Positions 35,218 to 46,760 of a DNA stretch of 64,000 nt are shown one piece after another. Source of the DNA: Isoetes taiwanensis (Eukaryota; Streptophyta; Lycopodiopsida; Isoetales; Isoetaceae); contig JAJEKV010000672.1 of assembly GCA_021234155.1 (NCBI GenBank), positions 1 through 64,000 of the forward strand, read 5' to 3'. Numbering within the stretch: the first letter of the stretch is position 1; every line of letters starts with the position of its first letter. Made by a program: the position numbers and the translations under genes. Under the pieces are notes generated by a model. The model saw only the letters and a program-made list of their open reading frames with translations, made no database searches and had not been told where the DNA came from.

Positions 35218-36069
35218 TGATCCGTTGTTCTATTACATTTGGCCCTATGCCATGGAACAATGCAATTTCTATACCACTAGCAAAGGCGCATCCTTCTTGC
35301 CCTCCTCTCCTCGCAGCGTTATTAAGCTCTCCCTTCTCTCGTCGGCTTCACATCCCATCCTCCTCTCTGGATCTTGGCGTTCACCTCTTCTAGTGTCCCT
35401 TTCCACTTCTCGACTTTCAAAGTCCCTAGTACTGGCTCCTCTCCATTCCCTCCTGCCATCTCTCTCCCCGGCACTAGCTCCTCTCCATCCTCTCTGGTCA
35501 TTTTCTCTCTGCTTTGGTGTGCGACAATCATGTCATAACCCAAATGCTCCCCCGTTCCCTATCTTCCCTTCTTGAGCTGATCAATCTCATAGTGCTCCTC
35601 TATCTTCTCTTTCATTGGCAAAACATCAAGATTGTCTTCTTGCCTCCCATGTTCATATCTTCTCCTCGTCTCCATTGCATCTCCAAAATGTTTCTCGCCT
35701 CGTTGGCTCTCCACGGATGCGATTGAACCAAACTCTCGAGATCGAGTACCCTCCTCGGTTGTTCCGTCTGCGGGATTCCCTCGGCGAGGGGGCGAGACCT
35801 TTCCGGACACACCAGCGGCGAGTGGGGACTCTAATGCCTGTGACCTCTCAATACCAACACATGGAAGAAGAAAGCTGGAACCAAGAGGGTGGCGAACATG
35901 GCTGCAAGCAATGCGAGAAACAATGCCATCGACTCATCTTGTGGCTACCAAACGCGTCATGGCAATAGGCCATTATATGGACACCAATTGCGGTTTAGAT
36001 TAGCATGCAAATGATGATGCTCACATAGGTATACCATGCAAGTGTGCACCATGCACTCGAGCATCCACA
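35218..36069. repeat. macrosatellite unit 10, left part (type B)
   Basis: It restarts exactly at TGATCCGTTG after the Helitron and runs 852 bp to GCATCCACA, where the CACTA-like element begins. The diagnostic words are type B (TTTGGCCC, GGCGCATCC, GGTGTGCGAC). The remaining 876 bp of the unit lie at 58793-59668, for a total of 1728 bp, the length expected of one monomer. Confidence 0.88.
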
Positions 36070-36098
36070 CACAAAGGCTCCCAAAAGTAAACTACTAT
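36067..36098 (+). repeat. left target duplication and terminal inverted repeat
   Basis: ACA (36067-36069), then CACAAAGGCTCCCAAAA. The inverted partner is at the right end. Just inside are subterminal words such as TAGTGGTTTGTTG, AGTGATGGTTTATG and AACGGTTTGG (about 36180-36330). Confidence 0.85.
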
Positions 36099-36099
36099 A

Positions 36100-37590
36100 T
36101 TTAACTACTACTAATTCATCCAAAACCATGATATATGCGGTTTTTTATGCAATTTATTTGATGAAAGAAAACCACATGTCATAGTGGTTTGTTGAAAATA
36201 ATCTTGGTTCGTTACATGATTATTTATCTTTGGTTTTTTAATGTTATAATGGCTTGTTAAAACTAGTGATGGTTTATGTGATAGTTTTATGTATACTATA
36301 TTAATTCATTAAAACTAGTAACGGTTTGGTAAAATCACTTTATAATCATGGCATGGTTTGGTGGCTAGTTCTATTATGTCCATCTTAAGGGATATGACAT
36401 GGTTATGTATTGCCACATGGATTTGGTAACATAATTGATTTATTGTGTGGTATAGGTGGAATGAATAATAAGTAGTCCCATAACAACTCACTGAGTTGAT
36501 TGTTGATTGCACCTCATAGTGAGGACTCAACCAAAATTATTTTCAACCTTAGCACCTCTTTATGCCTCTCTCAACTTAATCATTCTTCTTTTGTATTGTA
36601 TTATATCCTACTCATTCTCATATGCCACTTCATCAAGAAATTATGTATAATATTCACAATGTACATTCTCCATTTTTATCATTTTGGGGTTGTGAAGGGC
36701 ATACCCTAGAAATGGTTGTGAGGAGCCTAGAATATCTGCTGAGTATTATGAATAGGCGGAATAGATTGTCGGACAAAAGCTGGAAGATCTCTGAGAATAT
36801 GTTAAATGAGCGTCTTGAGATAAAATTTGGAAGATCTCTGAGAAAAAAGATATCGTTTTGCATTACCTTCTATATTGAGTTGCATCAAATATCCTCACGA
36901 AAGCCTTGAGACTTCATGGCTTCAATCAGTGGATCCATTACGGCTACTATAGGCATAAAAAACTTCCCCTTTTCCATTTATTACGGGCTTCTAGTTCGGT
37001 TCTCCCTCAACTACGAAATGATTTGTAATATATAGTGTGGCACGTGCGAGAAGCGGCAAGTCGGATAACTAAAAGCAAAGCGGCGACAATCGTTGATTTG
37101 AGAAAGGGTCTTTGACTTCAACTTGCTGCGGATAAGAACTCAACTTGTAGATGATTGATTAAACCGGACCGGAGGAAGACTACGCATATAATCGGGAGAT
37201 TCTAGAAGCAAGGCAATCTATAAGATAAAGCGGAGAAAGAAGATAATAAGCTGGTTTATCACGGGTTCAAATTCCATATTCTAAAGCTTTGAATTTTATC
37301 ATTCAGCCTTGAATCTTTTTGGCAAAGGACGTCATTGCTAATCCAAATCTGTTAATCGATCATCAGGGAATTGCCTTTTGACATCAAATGGCGTTTTCGC
37401 CGTTTCAGCGAATAGAAGGAAAAGCGAGGTTCTAAAATCTGGGAGGCGGTTGGCGGTTAGCGGTTAGTTAGTTCTTTGCCCTATTTATGTGCTTTTAGTC
37501 ATGTTCTCGCTCACCCGGCTCTCTTGGTGCATCTCCTTTCCGCTTCTTCCTTCTCCCTACGGTTTGGCCCACCCCCCCACCCTTTGCAAA
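36100..37590. other. left subterminal region of the CACTA-like element, no gene
   Basis: AT-rich with repeated TAGTGGTTT and GATGGTTTA words in the first 300 bp, the sort of subterminal motif clusters that CACTA transposases bind. A pair of GGAAGATCTCTGAGAA words sits near 36780 and 36828. A 95-codon plus-strand frame at 36622-36909 is not convincing. Confidence 0.45.
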
Positions 37591-37597
37591 CTAACAC

Positions 37598-37750
37598 TTT
37601 GTTGGAGGCCTTGTGCCTAGTTTGAGGCCTAGTTCTGGTTGGGACCTTTGTGCACTGGTTGAGGCGGTGTGCCTTGTTGGGACCTTTATTGCTGGTTGAG
37701 GGCGGTGTACCTAGTGGAAGGCTTGGTGCCTAGTTGGAAGCCTTGTTTGG
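37598..37750. repeat. degenerate minisatellite, about 20-40 bp period
   Basis: GGCCTTGTGCCTAGTT, GGTGTGCCTTGTTGGGACCTTT and GCTTGGTGCCTAGTTGGAAG are variants of a GTTGGAGGCCTTGTGCCTAG unit. It is a small tract within otherwise unique sequence, and its unit is vaguely similar to the CCTAGG-containing minisatellite at 43-45 kb. Confidence 0.5.
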
Positions 37751-38819
37751 ATGGCCTTGGTGGCCTTTGGTTTGTCTTTTGTGTATGCGAGGGGTTTAAG
37801 CGTGGCTGTTTGGAGGAGGGCTTGGGATTGAGCACAAGATGAAGATCAATAGAAGACAATTCAAACATGTTTCGTCTTTGGCAATTTCTTTGGTGTAATG
37901 TATTTTCACCCAATAAGGCTAGTCGGACATGAGGGTACAAGATCTATTATGTTTTTGGACCTAGCATGGGTTAGTGATCCCATTATTGTCGGGGTTTTCC
38001 TCGAAAACCGAAAGGCGAGTTTTTAATCCAGGCCATAATGGTTTCACTAGCTTGCTATCTGTATGTACTTGTTTTGGTTATGAAGGAGATGCCCACGAGC
38101 ATCCCATTACCCGTAGTATTTCTAAGCTGGTGAAAATGGTTGGAATCGATCATAATAGAGAAGAGACAATACTTGCGTAAAAAGTACAAAAAATTATTTT
38201 GATTTACCCTAAATATTAAGGCATTTTACAATTAAAGAGGGGCAATTTTATAATTTTCCTTAAAAAAAATGCGAGGCAATTGGTTTTTGAAATTGGGGTT
38301 AGGGTTCAAGGCGGCAAATGATTTTTTGGCTGGGTTTAGGGTTGAAACGACATGGCTTGGGAGATAGGCCGTGAGCGATCTTGATGCAATGGCGGATCCT
38401 CACCCACCCGGTATGTTGTATTTGGTTGGAATCGCTAATTAGGTTGCTTCGTCTTTGGGGCACATGCAAGGAGGCGAGCAAAGTTTTTGGAGTCCCACTC
38501 TTGGAATGGTTACAAATGCAGCGAAGTGCAATCAAGCTCCCAAGTGATTACGTTCCAACGAATGAGACAAGGATGGAGATCTGATGCCTGCAGGAGATTA
38601 TCCTTGGGGTAAGTTGATAATCTCATCACACTCACCCCGGTTTTTGGTCCACTGTTGAAAACATCAGTTTTGGTAGGTCTACATGTCCTGTTTTCAAAGA
38701 ATCCTACATGTGGATTAGGTGGAGGTATGGTTTTGTTCGATAATGGTGTTCTTTTTTCAGTGGACTAAAACATCCACTGTTGTTTTGTAGTTTCTTCTAT
38801 TGTGACATGTCATTTTATA

Positions 38820-39310
38820 ATACAATCCACTGTAGGAAAGAATATTTGAATTTCTACATGTCTAATAATTCTATTGTCACATGTCTTTATAGATGTAGGA
38901 AAGAATATTTGATTCTCTACATGTCCTATACTTCCATTCACATGTCTTTATAGTAGTAGGACACAGTACTTTATTTGCTAAGGCATTGTAGGAAAGAATA
39001 CATGAATTACGACATGTGTAATACTTCTATTATCACATGTCTTTATAGTAGGAAAAGAATACTTGATTTATCTACACTTCTATGCTTCCATGTCACATGT
39101 CTTTATAGTAGTAGGGATGAGTACTTTATTTGCTAAGGCATTGTAGGAAAGAATACATGAATTACGACATGTGTAATACTTCTATTGTCACATGTCTTTA
39201 TAGAAGTAGGAAAGAATACTTGATTCTCTACATGTCCTATCCTTCCATATCACGGGTCTTTATAGTGGTAGGATGAGTACTTGATTTGCTACATGTGTGC
39301 GATTTCTTTT
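38820..39310. repeat. compound tandem repeat, 60-70 bp unit in a 165-170 bp higher-order unit
   Basis: TCACATGTCTTTATAGTAGT recurs with GTAGGAAAGAATACTTGATT and CTACATGTCCTAT. A longer block including AGTACTTTATTTGCTAAGGC recurs near 38970 and 39120. This is a clear two-level tandem arrangement. No gene is present. Confidence 0.8.
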
Positions 39311-39439
39311 TGCGTGCGTGCGATCACATGTCCTTATACTAGTATTCCATGTAAGACAAGTTACTTCAACTACTTCAATTACTTAACACCTATTTTTGCA
39401 TAACAAAACCATCAAAATTTGATTTGTATTCCTTGAGAG

Positions 39440-39905
39440 AGTCTTGGGGACCCATTTGCAACAAATCCTAAGCATTAATGTCATAGGACCCGCCAAAATC
39501 TAACAATATCCTAACATTTTGGATATTGTTAGAGAAAAAAATTCGATAAACCACGCCCATAATAAACCATTAAGAATTGTGAGATGTATTTTTTATGGAG
39601 GATAGGACCATTGCAACAAATCCCCAAGCATTAAAATGGCAAGACAATGCAATATCCTAACATTATAACCCCATTTTGGATATCTTTAGTGGAACACCAT
39701 TAAACTGGATTCCTACATCTTGGTATAATTTAGACCATTAAAATTTGAGATGTAATTGTTTATGGGGAATAGGACCATTGCAACAAATCCCCAAGCATTA
39801 TAAAATGGCAAGACTATGCAATATCCTAACATTATCCCCCCATTTTGGATATCATTAGTGGAACACCATTAAACCATCCCTACATCTAGTTGGTACTAAG
39901 GTTAA
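39440..39905. repeat. tandem repeat, period about 170 bp, 2.5 copies
   Basis: GGACCATTGCAACAAATCCC with CAAGCATT, GCAATATCCTAACATTAT and CATTTTGGATATC occurs near 39600 and 39770, and a more diverged copy begins near 39448. The copies are direct and adjacent. Confidence 0.8.
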
Positions 39906-40039
39906 GCTATAGACAATCCAATAGTTATCCACGTCATCAATGGTTTTAATTGTATCTAATTTATCTTATCAATGGTTCTTTCTAAGAATGCAATGGTTCT
40001 TTGAAAAACAAGATAACTTATTGCACTTAGATTTGCACT

Positions 40040-41000
40040 AAGAACATATCAAACCCTTAAAGTGTCTGTCTGCGGTCGGTAGTGTAGAAACCCAAGTGTT
40101 TTGTTGTTGGGCGGTACAAAGACTTCGGAATGGAGATTTGACTTAGCCATATTGTCAGAAACAGTGAGAAATTACCCTAGGGACCAAGCTACCGCGGTCA
40201 TTTTTGCAACAAAGAAACACAAACCCTCTACATGGCGGTATTACGCACCCTCGCTAAGGCCAATTCACTCTGAGCGTGTTGGGCATGAGCTACTTTGGCG
40301 TCTTTGGGGCAGGGGTGGTCTTACGCCCGCGAAGCTTGGTCTCGAGGGTAATGTCGATGTTTGAGTCGTTAGCGAGTCGGATCCGGTTCAGGGTAGGAGA
40401 GTTGCGTCAGGTGGCCAAGGACCTTCGAGAGAGGACCTTTTGGGTCGGCCTTACGGAAGGTTTTAGGGCTCGATCTTACGGCATCGCCCTCCACTACCTC
40501 ATGACATTATGCAAGCTCTGGTCCAATCGGCTGGGGTATGGGCTCCAAAACATAAACCCTATGCCTTGCCAGGGTTATTGTAGGGTTTCACGTTATGGAG
40601 GTGGGGCTTTGGTCCGTTGCACTTGGGACATGGTCGGCATTTGCGTTTGGCTCTGAGCGGATAGAAATTGCAAGAATGGGGTTTGGATTTATTCTCCTCC
40701 TAGTTTTAAAATTAAAAATGTAGGCGCCTTATGCATTAGCAAAATTGTTTGGGGTCACTTTCGGATTGGCGAATAGATCGAAACTTCTGTTATTTCAGGT
40801 TCTCATGGCTCCCCATGCATGTTTAGAAATGGTCCACCTAGTTATCAAAAAGTCGACCACGTTTTGGCCTCCAAAAGCGTAAACCTGTCGTTGCTAGGTT
40901 ATTGTAGGGTTTACATTATGGAGGTCGAGTTTTATTGAGTTACACTTGAGACATGGTCGAGAAGGCTGCGATTGAAAAACAAGCAATAGAAATTGGCGAA
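40040..41000 (+). repeat. copy 1 of a 1.1-kb repeat family
   Basis: Begins at AAAGTGTCTG and holds GAAACCCAAGTGTTTTGT, AATGGAGATTTGACTT, GCTAAGGCCAATTCACTC, GGGCATGAGCTACTTTGGC and CCATGCATGTTTAGAAATGG. The next copy follows about 1.1 kb later with a GGAGGCCAAATGCCAATGCC linker between. The overlapping short frames do not give a recognisable protein. Confidence 0.82.
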
Positions 41001-42112
41001 ATGGGGTTTGGATTTCTGGCGGGCTTTCCTACGGTGCTCCTCGGGAGGCCAAATGCCAATGCCTCCCTTCGGGAGCCGGTTTCCCTATCCGGCCGTTGAA
41101 TTCTCCATTCAAGTAACTTGCTTGGCGAGGTTCAAACAAATTCAAGATCTGTCAGAGAGAACATATCAAGCCGCAAAAGTGTCTGCCGGTCGGTAGGTGT
41201 AGAAACCCAAGTGTTTTGTCGTTCGGGCGGTACAAAGGCTCGAGGAATGGAGATTTGACTTCGCCATGTCATCGAAGCTTGTGAAATTACCCTAGAGACC
41301 AAGTTACGGTCATTTTTGCAGCAAAAGCCACGAACCCTCTAAATGGCGTGATGCGCACCCTCGCTAAGGCCAATTCACTCTGAGCGTGTTGGACATGAGC
41401 TACTTTGGCTTCTGGGCGGGGGTGGTCTTACGCCCACGAAACTTGGTCTCGGGGTAATGTCGGATCCACGGTTCGGGGTGGGAGAGTTGCCCCTCGTGGC
41501 GGGGACCTTCCGGAGAGGACATTTTGGGTCGGCGCTTACGGAAGATTTTAGGGCTCCATCTTACGGCATCAATGCCCTCCCACTACCTCATGACATTGTG
41601 CAAGATCTGGTCCAATCGGCTGGGGTATGGCCTCCAAAAGCGTAAACCACATTGCCTTGCCGGGGTTATTGTAGGGTTTACGTTATGGAGGTGGGAGACT
41701 TTGTCCGTTGGGACATGGTCGGCATTTGCGTTTGAAAACGCGAGGCAGTAGAAACTGCGAGGAATGGGGTTTGGATTTAATCTCCTCCTAGTTTTGCAAT
41801 TAAAAGTCTAGAAGCCTTATGCATTAGCAAAATTGTTTGGGATCACTTTCGGGTTGGCCAATAGATCGAAACTCTGTTATTTCGGTTCTCATGGCTCCCC
41901 ATGCATGTTTAGAAATGGTTCACGTAGTTATCAAAAGAATTGACGACCACGTTTTGGGCTCCAAAAGCGTAAACCCAATGTGTTGCTAGGTTATTGTAGG
42001 GTTTACGTTATGGAGGTCGAGTTTATTCGATTGCACTTGAGACATGGTCGAGAAAGGCTGCGATTGAAAACAAAGCAATAGCCCGGCGAAATGGGGTTTG
42101 GATTTACCCTCC
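41000..42112 (+). repeat. copy 2 of the 1.1-kb repeat family, direct
   Basis: Colinear with copy 1 through every landmark word, including GCTAAGGCCAATTCACTC near 41364 and CCATGCATGTTTAGAAATGG near 41898. It includes the linker and the AGAGAGAACATATCAAGCCG block, so the repeat unit is about 1.1 kb. Confidence 0.82.
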
Positions 42113-42229
42113 TCGATTGTGCGCAATTAGAAGTCAAGAACACATTTTGTAGTAGCATTTTTTTTTTTTTTGGAATGATTAGGGATGCCAATAGATCAAA
42201 CTCTGTTATTTCGGTTGCCATGGCTCGCA

Positions 42230-42945
42230 TACATGTTTGAAAAAGGTACACACGGTCCCAAGTGCAAGCCCGACCGCGTTTTGGCCTCCATAGCGTAAAC
42301 CCTACAATAAACGGCAAGGCCGCGGGGTTTTCGTTTTTGGAGGCCATACCCTAACGGTGGACCGGGATCTTGCACAATGTCATGAGGTAGTGGGAGGCGT
42401 TGGCGCGGAAGATGGAGCCCTAAAACCTTCGAAGCGATTCGACCCAAAATGTCCTCTCGGAAGGTCCACGGCCCCGGATGGGCAACTCTCCCACCGGAAC
42501 TATGATCGACTCGCCAGCGAACTTCGAAACATCGACATTACCGGAGACCAAGTTTAGGTAGGCGAAGACCACCCTGCTCGGGGAAGCGCCAAAGTAGCTC
42601 ATGTCCACTGCGTTCATAGTGAATTGGCCTTAGCGAAGGGTGCGAGAATCTTGCCATGTAGAGGGTTCATGCTTCTTTTTGCTGCAAAAAGGCCGTGTAA
42701 CTTGGTCCCTAGGGTAACCCATTTGTTTGGACGATATGGCGAAGTCAAATCTCCATTAGGAACCTTTATCTTTGCCCAAGCGACAAAGCGCGTGGCTTTC
42801 TACATGGTCATTGCGGGACACTTTGCGGTTTGATATGTTCTCTCCGGACGGATCTTGAATTTTTGATACTTGAAGAGTGGATTCAAAGGTGGGATGGGAG
42901 GCGGGCTCGGGGAAGGGAGGCATTGGCATTTGCCCTCGGGAGGAG
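42230..42945 (-). repeat. copy 3 of the 1.1-kb repeat family, inverted
   Basis: The minus strand repeats the same landmarks in the same order: GCCAATGCCTCCCTTC, AGAGAACATATCAAACCGC, AATGGAGATTTGACTTCGCC, GCTAAGGCCAATTCACTATG, GACATGAGCTACTTTGGCG and CCTCATGACATTGTGCAAGA. It therefore forms an inverted repeat with copy 2, with a spacer of about 120 bp. Confidence 0.8.
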
Positions 42946-42981
42946 CACTAGTAGAAAGCACTTGCCTCGGTAACCTTTGTG
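42946..42981 (+). mobile_element. possible solo CACTA transposon terminus
   Basis: CACTAGTAGAAAGCACTTGC followed by CTCGGT is the form of many plant CACTA ends (CACTA-NTAGAAA plus a CGGT block). It starts exactly where homology to the inverted repeat copy stops and where the minisatellite region begins soon after. No matching inverted end was found, so this could be a truncated element whose body includes the minisatellite. The far side also reads CACAAAGG on the minus strand, resembling the outer element's end. Confidence 0.4.
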
Positions 42982-42999
42982 ATGTCAGTCTCACGGGGG

Positions 43000-44195
43000 T
43001 GCGGCCACCTAGGCTCCAGCGTGCCACCTAGGCTCCAACATCCACCTAGGCTCCAACATGCCACCCTAGGCTCAAGTGTGCCAAGGTGGCTCAAATATAC
43101 CACCTAGGCTCCAACATGCCACGTAGGCTCCAACATGCCACCTAGGCTCCAACATGCCCGTGGGCTCCAACATGCCACCTAGCATGCCACCTAGCCTCCA
43201 ACATGCCGCGTGAGCTCCAACATGCCACATAGGCTCCAACATGCCAAGTTGGCTCCAATGTGCCACCTAAGCTCAAGCATGCAAGGTGGCTCAAATATAC
43301 CACCTAGGCTCCAACATGCCACCAAGGCTTTAACATGCCACGTAGGCTCCAACATGCCACCTAGGCTCCAGCATGCCACCTAGGCTCCAACATGCCAAGG
43401 TGGCTCCAACATGCCACCTAGGCTCAAAGCGTGCCAAGGTGGCTCAAACATCCACTGAACCGAACATGCCACGTAGGCTCCAACATGCCATCTAGGCTCC
43501 AACTTGCCAACTCGGCTCCAACATGCCCGTGGGCTCCAACATGCCACCTAGCATGCCACCAAGGCTCCAACATGCCACCAAGGCTTCAACATGCCCGTAG
43601 GCTCCAACATGCCACCTAGGCTCCAACATGCCTCGTGAGGCTCTAGCATGCCACCTAGGCTCCAGCGTGCCACCTAGGCTCCAACATGCCAAGGTGGCTC
43701 CAACATGCACCACCCTAGGCTCAAACATGCCACCCTAGGCTCCAACATGCCATGTAGGCTCCAACATGCCAACTAGGCTCCAACATGCCACCTACGGCTC
43801 GGGCATGCCCCGTGGGCTCCAACATGCCACCTAGCATGCCACATAGGCTCAACATTGCCACCTAGGCTCCAACATGCCACTGAAGGCTCCAACATGCCAG
43901 AGTTGGCTCCAGCGTGCACCACCCTAGGCTCCAACATGCCAAGGTGGCTCACAACATACCACCTAAGGCTGAAATATGCCAAGTTGGCTCAAACATGCCA
44001 CCTAGGCTCCAACATGCCAAGGTGGCTCAACATGCATGCCAGGTGGCTCAAACATGCCACCTAGGCTCCAACATGACAAGGTGGCTCAAACATGCCACCT
44101 AAGCTTCAACATGCCACCTGGGCTCCAACATGCCAAGGTTGGCTTCAACATACCAAGTTGGCTTCAACATGCCACCTAGGCTCCAACATGCCATG
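43000..44195 (+). repeat. minisatellite, about 19-bp unit, forward arm
   Basis: More than 50 copies of a unit reading CCACCTAGGCTCCAACATG, interspersed with the variant CCAAGGTGGCTCAAACATG. Spacing varies from about 17 to 25 bp. The CCTAGG core is itself palindromic, and the variant CCAAGGTGG is nearly so. Many minus-strand frames stay open through it (repeating residues like MLEPRWHVGA); these are artefacts of the repeat. Confidence 0.93.
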
Positions 44196-45130
44196 TCACC
44201 ACTTGGGTGCCTGGGTGGCATGCAGCCACTTGGCATGTTAGCTGGGTAACATGTTGGGCCCGCATGGGATGTTGGAGCCTGGGTGGCGTGTAACATGTTG
44301 GGCATGGCATGTTTGAGCCACCTTAGCATGTTGGAGCCCACATGGCATGTTGGGTCCCATGGCATGTTTGAGGCCTGCTGCCTGGCATGTTGAAGCCTAG
44401 GTGGCATGTTGTGAAACAACATGTTTGAACCTGCTGTGATGCACGAGCCACCTTGGCATGTTGGGCATAGGTGGCATGTTGGGGCAAAATGGCATGTTTA
44501 AAAGGTGGCATGTTGGAATCTAGGTGGCATGTTGGAGCCATGTGGCATGTTTGAGACACCTGGCATGTTTGAGCCCCGTGGCATGTTTGAATAGCGGTGG
44601 CATGTTGGGCCCATGTGGAATGTTTGAGCCACTTAGGCATGTTGGAGTCTGGGTGGCATGTTGAAACCGCGTGGCATGTTTGGGACACCTTGGTATGCTT
44701 GAGCCTAGGTGGCATGTTTGAGCCACCTTGGCATGTTGGATCCTAGGTGGCATGTTTGAACCACCTCGTCATGTTGGGCCCACATGGAATGTTTGAGCCA
44801 ACTAAGTGGCATGTTGCAGCCCATGTGGCATGTTTGAGCCACCTTGGCATGTTGGACCCTAGGTGGCATGTTTGAGCCACCTTGGAATGTTGGAGTGGCG
44901 TGGCATTTTGAAGCCTAGGTGGCATGGCGAGCCACCTTGGCATGTTTGACCCTATGTGGCATGTTGGGCCTAGGTGGCATGTTTGAGCCACCTTGGCATG
45001 TGGAGCCTAGGTGGCATGGTAAACCCGTGGCATCGTGAACCACCTTGGCATGTTGGGCCCGCATGGCATGTTAGATCTGCATGGCATGTTAGAGCCCACA
45101 TGACATCTTTGGAGCCAAACGGTGGCATGA
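44196..45130 (-). repeat. minisatellite, inverted arm
   Basis: The same unit now appears as its reverse complement (GGTGGCATGTTGGAGCCTAG and GGCATGTTTGAGCCACCTTG). The orientation switches once, within about 44195-44250, so the two arms can pair along most of their length. The right end fades into unique sequence near 45130. Confidence 0.93.
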
Positions 45131-45535
45131 ATCATGATGGATCCTAGGGGCACAGCGTTTGAACCATAAAATGAACATATGAATTAAACCATTAAAAAAT
45201 ATTTCATATAACCAAGATGGGCGACTAAGATCTTGATCCCCATCCTATTATATTATTGGCCCTTAGAGCGGTAATTTTGTGATTCCGCGATGATATCAGC
45301 GGCGGGGATATTGATCCGGGTCCTCTCCTTTCATTGGCTCTAGCGGGCACGGGATTAATGGCCCTGTATTTTTCATTTCCCTCCATTATGGCGATGGTGG
45401 GGCTTCTTTCGCCACTATTTTTTCATTCCCTCCCTTAGCTATGGCGATCGCAGGAGCTCCTTAGGTTATGGCTTCGACTTCGATTATGGTTCGGTTATGG
45501 TTTGTTATGGTGAGGAGGCGGGAGGTTATGATCTC
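45131..45535. other. no gene recognised
   Basis: Mixed-composition sequence with short repeats of ATGGCGATGG or TTATGGTT words. Nothing coding could be supported. Confidence 0.4.
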
Positions 45536-45539
45536 TGCT

Positions 45540-45725
45540 GCCGTCGCGGCATCTCGGCCAGAATCGGCATTTTTACGTAGCGAGATCTTTCTTTTTCGGC
45601 ATCTTTCGGCCAAATCCCATAGCGGCATCTCGGCGGATCCGGCATCGTTACGTAGCGAGATCTTTCTTCGGCATCTTTCGGCCCGGATCCGTAGCGACAT
45701 CTCGGCCCGGATCCGTAGTAGGCGC
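45540..45725. repeat. short tandem repeat, period about 80-85 bp
   Basis: ACGTAGCGAGATCTTTCTT followed by CGGCATCTTTCGGCC occurs twice (near 45575 and 45650), with a GCGGCATCTCGGC block in each, and a third partial copy follows. The 103-codon frames on both strands are by-products. Confidence 0.65.
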
Positions 45726-45839
45726 TTTTGTAGGTTACATGCAAAGCAAGGGAGAAATAATCAGTGCGCTTTTGTTTGAACTCTATTTCTTTGCTTTCTA
45801 CCCGGTGAAATGAAAATTTTGCTATTTTGTTTCTCAATT

Positions 45840-46490
45840 TCTCTTTTTCTTCATATTTTGCTTTCCGGATTTTCTCCTTTAGGGACCGTTCTATTATCGG
45901 GAGTTAGGGTTTGAAGCGGCTAGGAGCGGTGATTATTTTTGCAAAAGAACACATGAGGTCCACTCAAGCTTTTCATCTTCTTTGATTTTTTTCGGATAAA
46001 TCCGCGGCATGACTCATTTCTTTGATTTTTCTTGGATAGGAATTCTTCTTTGGTGCTTTCGTGTTTTTGCCTTGACTTGATGATATCTTTGCTTTCCTAC
46101 CAAAGCGGTGGTTTTCTCCCTTCAAAACCTTCACTATTTGTACATGCATCTTATTTCGGTTTATGGCATCTTATTTTGTTGTCTGCCCGGTTAAGCTATG
46201 ATATGATTAATGGAAATAAAATCATTCATTTCTTCAACCGGTTAATACGGTTTATAGTTTATTGTCTAAATTTTGTGTGTTCATCTTTTCCATCAATCTC
46301 ATGGTTGTAATGACACATTTATTTCTTTGACAATGATCTATCAATCAAAAGATAAAACAAAAGATAAAATAAAATAACTTTGATGGGGAAGCACTTACAA
46401 TTAATGATTCAAACCAAAGCGACAATAAATTACAATGCCAAGCGACAATAAACTACAATATGATCCTATTGTTTTTTAATTGTGGTATAT
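45840..46490. other. no gene recognised
   Basis: T-rich plus strand. A 92-codon plus-strand frame (46032-46310) is hydrophobic and unassigned. A 26-bp direct duplication built on AAGCGACAATAAA lies near 46415-46455. Confidence 0.4.
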
Positions 46491-46499
46491 ATTAGTTTT

Positions 46500-46760
46500 A
46501 TTTGAATGTATGCCGCGTGCCAATATATGATTAGTTAGAAGTTATATTAGAAACAACACCTTGTTTTTTTTCTATATGTGCTAATAATGTTTTTATTTGA
46601 AAAAAGTAAATACGATGTCGATACTTGATTAGTTAAAATACCATTTTATTATTTATAAAATATGCCGCAGCGTCAATATTTCATTAGTTAAAGGCAATTG
46701 AAAACAACACCTTTTTTTTCTATATGTTATTATAATAATTTTTTTACATGTCATAAAGTA
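46500..46760. repeat. degenerate tandem repeat, AT-rich
   Basis: ATGCCGCGTGCCAATAT...GATTAGTTA and ATGCCGCAGCGTCAATAT...CATTAGTTA, each followed by AAACAACACCTT and TTTCTATATGT, form two diverged copies about 160 bp apart with a partial copy between. Confidence 0.6.

Noticed and set aside
38820-39310. Regularly spaced repeats considered as a CRISPR-like array
   Set aside because: The units are imperfect, the intervening sequences are themselves repeated, and the context is a plant transposon.
43072-44991. Repeating frames such as MLEPRWHVGACWSLGG and MPPRLQHAT...
   Set aside because: The minisatellite unit of about 19 bp cycles through all frames, producing open reading on both strands. The period is irregular, which a coding repeat would not tolerate.
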